Shown: one piece after another, positions 1-7,815 of the stretch
Numbering within the stretch: the stretch's first letter is position 1
Layout: each line of letters opens with the position of its first letter
Assembly (NCBI GenBank): GCA_002011165.2
Contig: MTMI02000010.1
Coordinates: 1 to 64,000, forward strand
Direction of reading: 5' to 3'
Source of the DNA: Candidatus Mnemosynella biddleae
GTDB taxonomy: Archaea; Halobacteriota; Archaeoglobi; Mnemosynellales; Mnemosynellaceae
DNA length: 64,000 nucleotides
The notes under the pieces: model-generated
Database searches by the model: none
The model's input: only the letters and a program-made list of their open reading frames with translations
What the model was told of the DNA's origin: nothing
Translations under genes and position numbers: made by a program

Positions 1-322
1 AAAGATCGTTTTCATTATCAAGATCGAAGATGATACCATCGATGACTGCAGTCTCCCGGATCCAAACTCCGTTCTCATCGATTTCCGTGAAGGAGAAGTT
101 CGAAATATAACAGTCTTTGAAATCGTTCTTTTCTGAGAGCCAGAGAATTCTCTCTGGGTCCCTGACAATCGTGTTTCGGTAAAACTTCTTCTTAATAATG
201 AGATCTCCCGTTTTTCGATCTCTCTTTTGTTTGAGCTCTCTCCTCGCAAATTCTCTTGGGTATCGAGAGCGGGTGAAAACGTCAATCGCCTGGATCCTAT
301 CCTCTCTGGGTATTTCAACCAT
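1..322 (-). CDS. Primase small-subunit-like protein (PriS/AEP), N-terminal part, cut by window edge
   Basis: Only the first 107 codons lie in the window. The frame is open throughout and starts at an ATG preceded by GGAGGTGG, overlapping the upstream ATPase gene by 8 bases. The N-terminus has a RYPREFARREL stretch like the region of archaeal PriS just before its catalytic core, and about residues 97-103 read IIFDLDNEN, which resembles the metal-binding DxD motif of archaeo-eukaryotic primases. This would be an element-encoded primase working with the ATPase translated just before it. The resemblance is from motif memory, not a search. Another AEP/PrimPol family member is possible, and the C-terminal half is outside the window. 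Confidence 0.6.
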   Translation of the reverse strand, partial: MVEIPREDRIQAIDVFTRSRYPREFARRELKQKRDRKTGDLIIKKKFYRNTIVRDPERILWLSEKNDFKDCYISNFSFTEIDENGVWIRETAVIDGIIFDLDNENDL

Positions 323-2528
323 CGAGCCCCACCTCCTCCTTAAGTTTTTTAATCAACCTATCCCTCTCGACCTCGAAAAAGGCGAGAATGTCTTTCAGAA
401 GTTTGATTTCATTCCTCTCCTTATCCCCACTGAGAATCTTCCTGAACTTAATGCCAATATCGGGATCCCGAGCGTAAACCCGATCTCTAATTGTTTTAAA
501 TAGTGTTTGAGTTGCCCGATCGAGGTCTCCCCGTTCCAGAGCATGTAAGAGCTCAACTCTCATATTCTGGAATCTCTCGTCAGCGAAAATCGAATGCTCG
601 ATCGCTCGAGCGTTTTCTTCCCACTTCCGTGCGGGGGAATACTCATTGAAATTTATTTTTGTGCACAAACTACTTATCGAAACCTCTTCATAATCCCCCT
701 TTTCCTCTAAATCAGTTTCTGAATTTCCACGAATTTCCATCGAATTTTCACTGGTGATATCTTCATCTAACTCGTCAGTATCTTCTTCCGATTGAAGTTT
801 CCACTTTTCCACCGAAATATTGTTGTATATATGTTTTTCATCGACCTTGTCCCTGAGTGGATAATAGACAAACCCCTTAACGTCATCGAAACATATATGT
901 GCATATATATCCCTGGAAAAGTGGAAACTTCGATCGAGCCAATCTTTGAACTCCTTTTCGCTGAAAAACTCCTCTAAATTTTCGGTGGAAATTACTGGAA
1001 ATTCACCGTTCTCCTCTGAGTAATTCAGCACTTTATAGACGTTTTTCCTTCCACGCCCCCCTTCGACCAGTTCGAAGAAACCCCAAGCCTCCAAGTCCCT
1101 GACCAGCTCGTGCAACCGGGATTTCGATATATGGAAGTGTGGTCGAAGATCGTAGACGGTAAACTTACCGTCCTCTCCTACACTTTTTGAAACCTCAAGA
1201 ATCTTTTCATGAAGCGGAGTCAAACCGGTGAGAGTGGGTTTTATTGAACTCCTAACGAGCTCCCAGACAAGATAGAAATCAGCAAGTGTGGCAATGATAA
1301 CCCGTTCCGTGCCCATATCAAGAACCTTCCTATTCCGTTGATGCAAAAAAGCCGAAACCTTAACAAGATCGAGAATTTTCTTGAAATCCCTTCGAACTCT
1401 GGTCATTTTCGATGGAAAAATTGAAGCGAGCTTCCTCGCAAAGGGAATTAAAACTCTTACAGGCTTTTCATGATTCTCACTCCGTAAAATCCTTACCGCA
1501 GCTCTGAGAACCTCAAAATCCTCCTCACCCAGATCCTGGAGCTCCCCTGACGCTAACCCAGCTTCAAACTCGAGCACTTTTTTGGTCTGCTCCTCTCCTG
1601 AGTCTGGAGTCAGCACCCAGATTCTCGTTGCTCTCTCCTCATCGAAACGAGCTTTCGTGGTTGTTGACACGAAAACGGGTTTGCCTTCCGTTGATACCTC
1701 CACAACCTGTAGATTTCCGTTCTCGTCTTTGATTGTAGTTAAGAGGCTCAACCTCCCCTCGGAGATCCAGGCTCTGAGCATCGCCTCAGCTTCCTGGCTC
1801 AAACCGGCTGTTTCTTCGATCACAAAGACTTTGCCTGTGAGATTCCTCCCAATCCGATCGAGGGCAGCCGGAGTCACCCTTGAGAACCACAGGACATCTT
1901 CAATGAAAATCTCAGAAATTTGCCCCACAGTGTAACTCTTTCCAGCCCCGCTCTCTCCAACAAGGATTACAGCCTGAGGAGCAACTTCTTTTGACAGGAA
2001 AATCATGAAAAGAAGGAGCTTCAGATCATCCTCTCCAACTATTCGCTTATCCAGAATCTCTCTAACCCTTTTCAGGATCTCTGGATCCTTCAGGAGTTCT
2101 TCAGCCTTTTTCCTGATCTCGTCGGGGATAACCTCTTCTCTTTTCTCCTCTGCTTTTTGAGCCCCCTCAAAAGATCTAAGCCAGTTGAGAAAATCCTCTG
2201 AAGAGTGGAGAAGAACGAACATCCCTTCCACTTCAGCCCGTGAAACGTCCAATCCTAATGCACAGAGCTTTCTTCGAACTCTATCAATCTTCGGATTGAA
2301 CAAATCCTCAAGCTCGAACGTTACACGCAGCCCATCAAAAGAAAATGTGCAGAGAAATCCCCGCTCCTTTCTCTCGAAGACGGCGGCAACCCGCTCTCCC
2401 CCAATATTAAACACGACAACAAACTGCCTCCCCTCACCTTCAACTTCAATAGATTCGAGGGAAAGATTTAATACTTGAGAAGTCCCACTCTCTTCTGTAG
2501 ATCTAACCGCTTTCTCCTCCCCGTCCAT
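315..2528 (-). CDS. P-loop ATPase with winged-helix domain, putative replication protein of the integrated element
   Basis: This 737-residue protein has a Walker A motif GESGAGKS at about 191-198 and a Walker B-like VFVIEE at about 235-240. A winged-helix-like segment follows near residue 450-500 (HISKSRLHELVRDLEAWGFF), then an acidic linker and a charged, helical C-terminus. The start follows GAGGTGAA about ten bases upstream. It sits between a ribbon-helix-helix gene and a primase-like gene, all on one strand with 8-13 base junctions, so a helicase-loader or helicase role in element replication is the natural inference. I do not recognise the exact family. No zinc or primase motif is visible in it. 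Confidence 0.6.
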   Translation of the reverse strand: MDGEEKAVRSTEESGTSQVLNLSLESIEVEGEGRQFVVVFNIGGERVAAVFERKERGFLCTFSFDGLRVTFELEDLFNPKIDRVRRKLCALGLDVSRAEVEGMFVLLHSSEDFLNWLRSFEGAQKAEEKREEVIPDEIRKKAEELLKDPEILKRVREILDKRIVGEDDLKLLLFMIFLSKEVAPQAVILVGESGAGKSYTVGQISEIFIEDVLWFSRVTPAALDRIGRNLTGKVFVIEETAGLSQEAEAMLRAWISEGRLSLLTTIKDENGNLQVVEVSTEGKPVFVSTTTKARFDEERATRIWVLTPDSGEEQTKKVLEFEAGLASGELQDLGEEDFEVLRAAVRILRSENHEKPVRVLIPFARKLASIFPSKMTRVRRDFKKILDLVKVSAFLHQRNRKVLDMGTERVIIATLADFYLVWELVRSSIKPTLTGLTPLHEKILEVSKSVGEDGKFTVYDLRPHFHISKSRLHELVRDLEAWGFFELVEGGRGRKNVYKVLNYSEENGEFPVISTENLEEFFSEKEFKDWLDRSFHFSRDIYAHICFDDVKGFVYYPLRDKVDEKHIYNNISVEKWKLQSEEDTDELDEDITSENSMEIRGNSETDLEEKGDYEEVSISSLCTKINFNEYSPARKWEENARAIEHSIFADERFQNMRVELLHALERGDLDRATQTLFKTIRDRVYARDPDIGIKFRKILSGDKERNEIKLLKDILAFFEVERDRLIKKLKEEVGLDG

Positions 2529-2541
2529 TTTTTATTTCACC

Positions 2542-2718
2542 TCACTCCTCACTTTTCTCCTTTCCTTGTTCGAACTCTACCCCGAGTAAATCCACGTAAA
2601 CGTCGATGGCTCGCCTCACAACCTCCGACTCAGAGCTCACACCCAAGCGGTTCTTGATGACTGTGATCTTCCTAACATAGGCTGGCGGGAGGCTGACGAA
2701 TTTTCTCACGACATTCAT
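2542..2718 (-). CDS. Small ribbon-helix-helix (CopG/Arc-like) regulator
   Basis: The product is 58 residues: a short beta-strand (RKFVSLPPAY) followed by two helices around the turn LGVSSESEVVRRAID, the usual ribbon-helix-helix layout. The start follows GGAGGTGTAAAAA. It is the first gene of the minus-strand replication operon and starts immediately beside an inverted repeat shared with the divergent winged-helix gene, so autoregulation is likely. The function is inferred from fold pattern and position only. Confidence 0.7.
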   Translation of the reverse strand: MNVVRKFVSLPPAYVRKITVIKNRLGVSSESEVVRRAIDVYVDLLGVEFEQGKEKSEE

Positions 2719-2819
2719 TTTTTACACCTCCAACATTTTATTCCTACAACATAATGTAGCAACAATTATATATAAGGTTTTCGCCATAATGTTGTATAGC
2801 AAAAAATGGAGGGTGTAAA
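2719..2819. promoter_or_regulatory. Divergent promoter/operator region of the tRNA-Val element
   Basis: The 101 bases separate two divergent regulator genes. A near-perfect inverted repeat lies at 2745-2756 (TACAACATAATG) and 2785-2796 (CATAATGTTGTA), with an AT-rich TATA-like core TTATATATAAGG between them at about 2766-2777. Each gene has a mirrored leader, GGAGGTGTAAAAAATG on the minus strand and GGAGGGTGTAAAATG on the plus strand. The layout fits an operator controlling both directions, with the ribbon-helix-helix and winged-helix products as candidate ligands. Confidence 0.6.
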
Positions 2820-3146
2820 ATGAATGACCTCGTGTTAAAATATGGCATGCCCACCCTTAAAACAATTCTAAAAAACGGAAATAAAGCGAGATACAAACAG
2901 ATTCTCGAAGAATTTCCAGCCACATCAGGGACTCTTAGCAGAGTGTTAAAAGCTCTTGAAGAAGAGGGGTTAATAGAAAGAATTGTAGATTCAAACTTAC
3001 GTCCACCAGTGAGCTATTATTCTGTGACGGAGAGGGGGCGTGAATGGATTAAGGAAGACACCAAAACCATGGCACTTTTAGTTTTTGATCATAAAGAGAT
3101 TGAGGATCTCATTGAAAAACTACGAAAGCTCATCGAGAAAAAATGA
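2820..3146 (+). CDS. Winged-helix transcriptional regulator
   Basis: This is a 108-residue single-domain protein. Residues about 10-70 form a winged helix of the HxlR/MarR type: KYGMPTLKTILKNGN, then a recognition helix TSGTLSRVLKALEEEGLIERI and a wing ending YYSVTERGREW. The start follows GGAGGGTGTAAA. It is translationally coupled (4-base overlap) to the unknown gene that follows and divergent from the replication operon, suggesting a lysogeny-type or copy-control regulator. Confidence 0.7.
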   Translation: MNDLVLKYGMPTLKTILKNGNKARYKQILEEFPATSGTLSRVLKALEEEGLIERIVDSNLRPPVSYYSVTERGREWIKEDTKTMALLVFDHKEIEDLIEKLRKLIEKK

Positions 3147-4015
3147 AGCCAAACTTTCCTTTTTTAATTCTCAATTTTGAGGGTGTGGTTAAAGAGAAGG
3201 ATGAAATTATTCTTCCAGTCGAAACAAAAAGAGGAGAGTTTGTTTTTAGGATTCTTCCTTCTCGAGTGGGGCAGACCGCTGATTATGAGATGACGATAGT
3301 AGAGCGAAACGGGGAGATCTGGGGTGAGATCTACACGAGAGAGTTCGATCTGATGAAACGGGGCGAGGTAAGTGATGAGATGTTGATCAAACTCTATCAC
3401 GAAGTAACGCACGGAGATGAGAGAGTTATCTGTCCGCTCAATTCCGCTCTCAGGATGTATCGAGAGAAACATCCCGATGTATTTAGATTCCATAGGTTTG
3501 AAAATTACATGAGAATAGAAAACCTTATGGAAGATGTTCTTTCCGTCCCAGTGCTGACGTTTTATTTTGAAAGAGAAGACATAATCAAAACTTTGAGGAT
3601 ATCTAAGAATAGGCTGATATTGAGAGAGAGCTTTCAATCACTTTATGATTTTTCTGGGGATGTTGATAAGAAAAATTATTTCAAATTTCACCGGTTGTGG
3701 GCAAGAAAGACGTGTATCTCTTCGGATCTCAAAGAGATTGAAGATAAAATCCTCCAAGGAAAAATTAAGTGGAAAAGTGAATACATCAATCGAACGTTCT
3801 CGAGGTTGGATGAGTTCTTCATCTTCATGGAAAATCTCGAATTTACTCCAAGACTCAAGTTTTATCGCCCCACTTTTTTAAAGTGGTTAATTCGAAGACC
3901 GAGAAACTACCGATCTCTTCTCTCTTTTGTCGAAGAGAAACTTAGGATGTGCTCACTCTTCGAGAGACCAAGGTGGGAAATGGAGAAAGAAAGGATCCAG
4001 CGAATAATCGATTAA
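3143..4015 (+). CDS. Hypothetical protein of the integrated element
   Basis: The product is 290 residues and I do not recognise it. It is soluble-looking, rich in Arg, Glu and Phe, with no transmembrane segment, Cys cluster or P-loop. The N-terminal 80 residues look beta-rich and the rest helical, ending in a basic segment. It overlaps the winged-helix gene by ATGA, so the two are co-transcribed and probably act together. Confidence 0.6.
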   Translation: MKPNFPFLILNFEGVVKEKDEIILPVETKRGEFVFRILPSRVGQTADYEMTIVERNGEIWGEIYTREFDLMKRGEVSDEMLIKLYHEVTHGDERVICPLNSALRMYREKHPDVFRFHRFENYMRIENLMEDVLSVPVLTFYFEREDIIKTLRISKNRLILRESFQSLYDFSGDVDKKNYFKFHRLWARKTCISSDLKEIEDKILQGKIKWKSEYINRTFSRLDEFFIFMENLEFTPRLKFYRPTFLKWLIRRPRNYRSLLSFVEEKLRMCSLFERPRWEMEKERIQRIID

Positions 4016-4348
4016 TTTCCCTCTTTTCATTTTTCCCTTCCCCCAAAGGTTTTTCGATCCCTGTCTTTTTGTCATCAGTTAAAAAATGTTTTATATATTA
4101 AATTCGCCTCGAGTAAAGTGAGGATTTTAGACATATACTCAAACCTTTGAGAAAATTTAAAACACACACAAATATAGAAAACTCGAAAAGAGAGGAAAAA
4201 TATGTGTGTGCAGAAAATATGAATAGAAAGAAAACCCCCTTCAAAACCCTCACTTTACTCGCACCCATTTTAATGTTAAATTCGAATTTTTATAATAAAA
4301 TGGGATAGGGAAAGGTTTTATGCCCATTTTATGCGCATAAAACTAATC
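4016..4348. repeat. Repeat-rich non-coding block (candidate origin or control region)
   Basis: No gene is visible. Instead there is a nest of repeats. A perfect 14-base inverted repeat CGAGTAAAGTGAGG lies at 4110-4123 with its complement at 4248-4261. Inside it are a CTCAAA/TTTGAG palindrome near 4139 and a CACACACA/TGTGTGTG pair near 4165 and 4203. Further right CCCATTTTA occurs at 4264-4272 and 4323-4331, with its complement at 4296-4304. A perfect 16-base palindrome TTTTATGCGCATAAAA lies at 4327-4342, just before the integrase start. A TATA-like TTTTATATATT sits at about 4089. An origin of replication, a partition site or integrase control are all possible. Confidence 0.6.
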
Positions 4349-4615
4349 ATGCCGAGGCCTAATCATAACAAAACGAGGGTTCACCTCACCATAAACAAAG
4401 ACATCCTCGAAGCTTCCCGCCAATACATTCCAAATCTAAGCCAGTTCTTCGAAGAAAAGCTCATTGAGTTCTTAAAATATCTGAATCGCCCGATAACAAA
4501 AGATTTTTATGGGTCCGCCCGGATTCGAACCGGGGACCTCCTGCGTGTGAGGCAGGCGTCATCACCACTAGACCACGGACCCTTAAAAACTCCATATCAA
4601 TTTGAACTATATTAA
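4349..4615 (+). pseudogene. int(N): N-terminal fragment of an SSV-type integrase running into tRNA-Val
   Basis: Residues 1-50 begin MPRPNHNKTRVHLTINKDIL, a small ribbon-helix-helix-like head common at the N-terminus of euryarchaeal SSV-type integrases. The frame then crosses the antisense of tRNA-Val; SARIRTGDL is the T-arm translated, a classic sign of an integrase gene carrying attP. The frame ends 33 bases past the tRNA. The catalytic half is not here and would lie at the far, unseen left end of the element. I prefer the ATG at 4349; an in-frame ATG at 4331 lies inside a palindrome. A free-standing small antitoxin-like protein running into the tRNA is the alternative. Confidence 0.6.
4511..4582 (-). 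tRNA. tRNA-Val(CAC), integration site
   Basis: The 72-base cloverleaf has a 7-bp acceptor stem (GGGTCCG/CGGACCC), a D arm, an anticodon stem CCTGC/GCAGG with loop CTCACAC (anticodon CAC) and T arm CCCGG-TTCGAAT-CCGGG. No CCA is encoded. Its 3' end faces left, toward the integrase fragment and the repeat block, so it doubles as the attachment site of the left element. Confidence 0.95.
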
Positions 4616-4683
4616 TTTGATGTCCTAAACCTTTAATTTTTTATAGAAATGATTATATACGACATCGCCAATAAGTGGAAAAC

Positions 4684-6015
4684 ATGTCTATGAAGTTTTT
4701 CTCCGAGAAAATTATAGGAGGGGATTTCCCGGAGGGTTCGATGATCCTCATAGCCGGGGAACCCGGAACTGGAAAGACAATTTTTGTCTCTTCTCTCGTT
4801 AACGAAAAGCTTTCGGAAGGAAAAAAGATTCTTTTTGTCTCATTTAACGAGACTGAGAAGGAGTATTTTGAACTCATGAAAAATATAGGGCTCAAATTTG
4901 ATAAGGAGAACTTCAAATACATTGAACTCTTTACAGCTGGAAAAGAAGTTGCAAAAGCCCAACTGGGATTTATTTACGAGGAAATTGAAGATTTCCACCC
5001 AGATATCATTGTGATAGATTCAATAACCTCACTTCTTAGTGTTTTCGGAAGAGAAAATGTAAGAAGTTTCCTTCATACGAGTCTTGGGAAGTTTGTGAAG
5101 AAGGTTGGAGCGACAGCATTTCTCATTGCGGAAAAACCGCTGGAGTCTCGCGGACTCGGTTATGGGATTGAGGAGTTCGTGGTTGATGGGATCATCATCT
5201 TGAAATATGAGAAGCATGGGGAGCATTACAGAAGAGTGATGGAAATACCGAAGATGCGAGGTAGAAAAATCAGAAAACCGTCGTATGAATATGCCATAAC
5301 CGATAAAGGATTTGTGTTCTTCGATATTCCAGAACTTGAGAGGACCTACAGAGAGATTACCTTTGAAAGAGTTACAACTGGAATCGAAAAATTTGATGAA
5401 TTGGTTGGAGGCGGATTTTATCGCGACTCAATAACTCTAGTTATAGGAAATACGGGGGCTGGAAAAACAACCTTTGGAATCCACTTCACCTACAGAAATG
5501 CTGAGAATGGAAAAAGAGCGCTTTTTGTTAGTTTTGAAGAGAATGAAAATGCCATTCTCAGAGCGATGAAGAGTTATGGAATGGACTACGAGAGTGTGAA
5601 AGAGAATCTCAGAATTGTGAGTTGGATTCCAGAAGCGCAAAGCCCGATAAGTTACTTTGTTGATCTTCTCGAAATAATAGATAAGTTTAAAGCGGAGGTT
5701 ATCTTCATTGACAGTCTCTCCGCTCTTAAAGAGCGCATGAATGATGTGGAGCTCAGCAAACTGATGAGATATCTTCAGCTCATGATAAAGAAGAACAACA
5801 TCACGATGGTTATGACGATGAATCTTGATGGAGAGCTCAGTAGAATACCACAAACAGGTGTGAGTACCCTTTCAGACAATCTAATCCTTTTATGGAACGA
5901 GTTTGAGGATGGAGAGATCATTAGGAGGCTGATTGTGCTCAAAACAAGAGGGAGTGATCATTCGAGAAGGATCCATAGATACGAGATTACCAAAAAAGGA
6001 ATCGTATTGGTGTAG
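4684..6015 (+). CDS. KaiC/RAD55-family ATPase with two RecA domains
   Basis: Both halves carry an intact P-loop: GEPGTGKT near residue 25 and GNTGAGKTT near residue 258, with Walker B strands IIVIDSITSL and VIFIDSLSAL. Each domain also has the VSFNE/VSFEE segment typical of KaiC-like proteins. The length (443 residues) suits a tandem KaiC-like protein of the archaeal signalling type; no circadian role is implied. I place the start at the ATG 4684 because a TATA-like TTATATAC lies about 28 bases upstream, as expected for a leaderless transcript; a GTG nine bases earlier is possible. A small unknown gene follows after 14 bases and probably shares its transcript. Confidence 0.8.
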   Translation: MSMKFFSEKIIGGDFPEGSMILIAGEPGTGKTIFVSSLVNEKLSEGKKILFVSFNETEKEYFELMKNIGLKFDKENFKYIELFTAGKEVAKAQLGFIYEEIEDFHPDIIVIDSITSLLSVFGRENVRSFLHTSLGKFVKKVGATAFLIAEKPLESRGLGYGIEEFVVDGIIILKYEKHGEHYRRVMEIPKMRGRKIRKPSYEYAITDKGFVFFDIPELERTYREITFERVTTGIEKFDELVGGGFYRDSITLVIGNTGAGKTTFGIHFTYRNAENGKRALFVSFEENENAILRAMKSYGMDYESVKENLRIVSWIPEAQSPISYFVDLLEIIDKFKAEVIFIDSLSALKERMNDVELSKLMRYLQLMIKKNNITMVMTMNLDGELSRIPQTGVSTLSDNLILLWNEFEDGEIIRRLIVLKTRGSDHSRRIHRYEITKKGIVLV

Positions 6016-6029
6016 GGAGGGGTTTAAAA

Positions 6030-6329
6030 ATGATGGAATCGCTAAAAGATGTGATTGTTGCAGCTGTAAGAAAAGCTGCGAACAAAACAAATCCAGCGTT
6101 TGAAGAAGTTCTAGAAACCCATCTTAAGAGAAACCTTGGAGCAGGATTTGAGATCGCTTATGAGGATCCAAAAAAATTTAAGGAAAGTCTTAGAGATCTT
6201 TTCGGAGAGTATAGTTCGAGATTCTTTGAGATACTCGTGGTAAATGAAGTTATAGAAACGCTAAAACTTGCAGAAAAACCAAAGAGTCTTGAGGAGCTAA
6301 TAGATCTTCTAAGCTGGTGGGAAAGATAA
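6030..6329 (+). CDS. Small hypothetical protein downstream of a KaiC-like gene
   Basis: The 99-residue product is mostly helical, with no Cys, no membrane segment and a Trp-Trp near the C-terminus. The start follows GGAGGGG. Small helical proteins of this size often sit beside KaiC-like ATPases in archaea and may act as partner or output domains, but I do not recognise the family with certainty. Confidence 0.55.
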   Translation: MMESLKDVIVAAVRKAANKTNPAFEEVLETHLKRNLGAGFEIAYEDPKKFKESLRDLFGEYSSRFFEILVVNEVIETLKLAEKPKSLEELIDLLSWWER

Positions 6330-6413
6330 ATTAAAATTGTCCTATTTTTCTTTTTACTTCCAAAACTCTTATATTTCTATAACGAGAAAATTTCTTCTTC
6401 GGAGTAGATTGAA

Positions 6414-7815
6414 ATGAACAGAATCAGTACAGGGATTGAGGGACTTGATAAACTTCTTAATGGGGGACTTATACCAAAAAGAGTCTATCTTATCAGCGGT
6501 CCTCCGGGAACCGGAAAAACAACCTTAAGTTTGCATTTTCTAAACGAAGGAGCGAAAAAGGGAGAAAAAGTTCTAATGATATCCCTAATGGAATCTGAAG
6601 AGAGCTTGAGAAGGACAATTGAGCATTTCAAAATGGAAGACTCTATCGAAATTCTTGACTTGAGTCCCTCAATTGAGCTGATGAAGGATGGAATCCATCT
6701 CTTCGGGGAAGAGCCATATGATGGGGCTCGTTTAACAATTAGAAATGCTATAATTGAAAAAATTGAATCAGTAGGACCTAAAAGAGTTGTAATAGATGGA
6801 ACAAGTTCTCTTAGAAGTCTTCACTCAGACATCTACTTATACAGACAGCAGATTCTCTCTCTACTGAGATATCTCCTTTCGAAATCTGCAACCGTAATGT
6901 TGGTTTCAGGAGTTACAGAAGAAGTGAAAGATGATGACCTTAGATTAATTGCAGATTGTGTTATCTCGATAAAGAAAGATGAGGAATCCGGTGAACTAAA
7001 GATAGGTGTATTGAAATACAGAAACTCGAGACATGAAAGAGGATATCACCATATGAAGATTGATGAGGAAGGGATTACCGTCTATCCTCGAATTCATCCA
7101 CAACGATTCTTGAAGAGTTTCGAACTCGAGAAAATTCCTTCAGGAATATCTGAGCTCGATGAGATGATGAGAGGAGGGATTGAGAGAGGAAGTGTCACTA
7201 TTGTCGGTGGCCCTCCTGGGATAGGAAAGAGCACGTTAATCTCTCATTTCATAAAAACAGCGGCAGAAATGGGTAATAACTCTGCAATCTATCTCTTTGA
7301 TGAAAAACTTGAGATGATGCTGAAAAGATGTGAGAACACCGGAATTCCAATGAGAGAAATGATAAAAGAGGGGAAGGTTCTCATCAGAGAGATCGAACCT
7401 CTTGAGTACACCTCGGAAGAATTTACTCACCTCGTATTGAAGGAGACTGAGGAGAGAGATCTTAAGGTGGTTGTGATTGACAGTCTTGATGGGTATGAAT
7501 GAACTCTCTATAAGAGGAGAAGATCTTGATAGAAACCTAAGATCTCTTTGTAAAGCTCTGACGAACATGGGAATTGCAGTTTTTCTTGCTAATGAAGTAA
7601 AAGAACTTGAGGAGGTCGTGATAACCGAGAAGCACATTAGTTATTTTGCCGATAATATAATCCTCATGCGCTACATATCACCCAGTGAGAGAGACTCAGA
7701 AATCAGAAGACGTCTGGGAATTCTGAAGATGAGAACAAGTGATTTTGAAAGAAGAGTTGCAGAATTCGAGATTACAAACGAGGGCTTGAAGCTCAAGGAA
7801 ATAGTCACGGAATGA
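6414..7815 (+). pseudogene. KaiC-like two-domain ATPase interrupted by a frameshift
   Basis: The first frame (6414-7502) holds a full RecA domain with Walker A GPPGTGKTT near residue 30 and a second domain with GGPPGIGKST near residue 265, then stops eight bases after the second Walker B strand VVVIDSLDGY. The rest of the second domain (NELSIRGEDLDRN through the C-terminus) continues in the +1 frame to 7815. Reading TAT-ATG-AAT instead of TAT-GAA-TGA, that is restoring two missing bases near 7497, would rejoin the two parts. Options are real decay, an assembly error, or two separately translated pieces. A weak TTG lies at 7477 but no convincing ribosome site is seen. The end overlaps the convergent radical SAM gene by 11 bases. 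Confidence 0.7.

Noticed and set aside
4684-7815. Circadian-clock function for the KaiC-like genes
   Set aside because: No KaiA or KaiB gene is present and archaeal KaiC-like proteins are mostly unrelated signalling ATPases.
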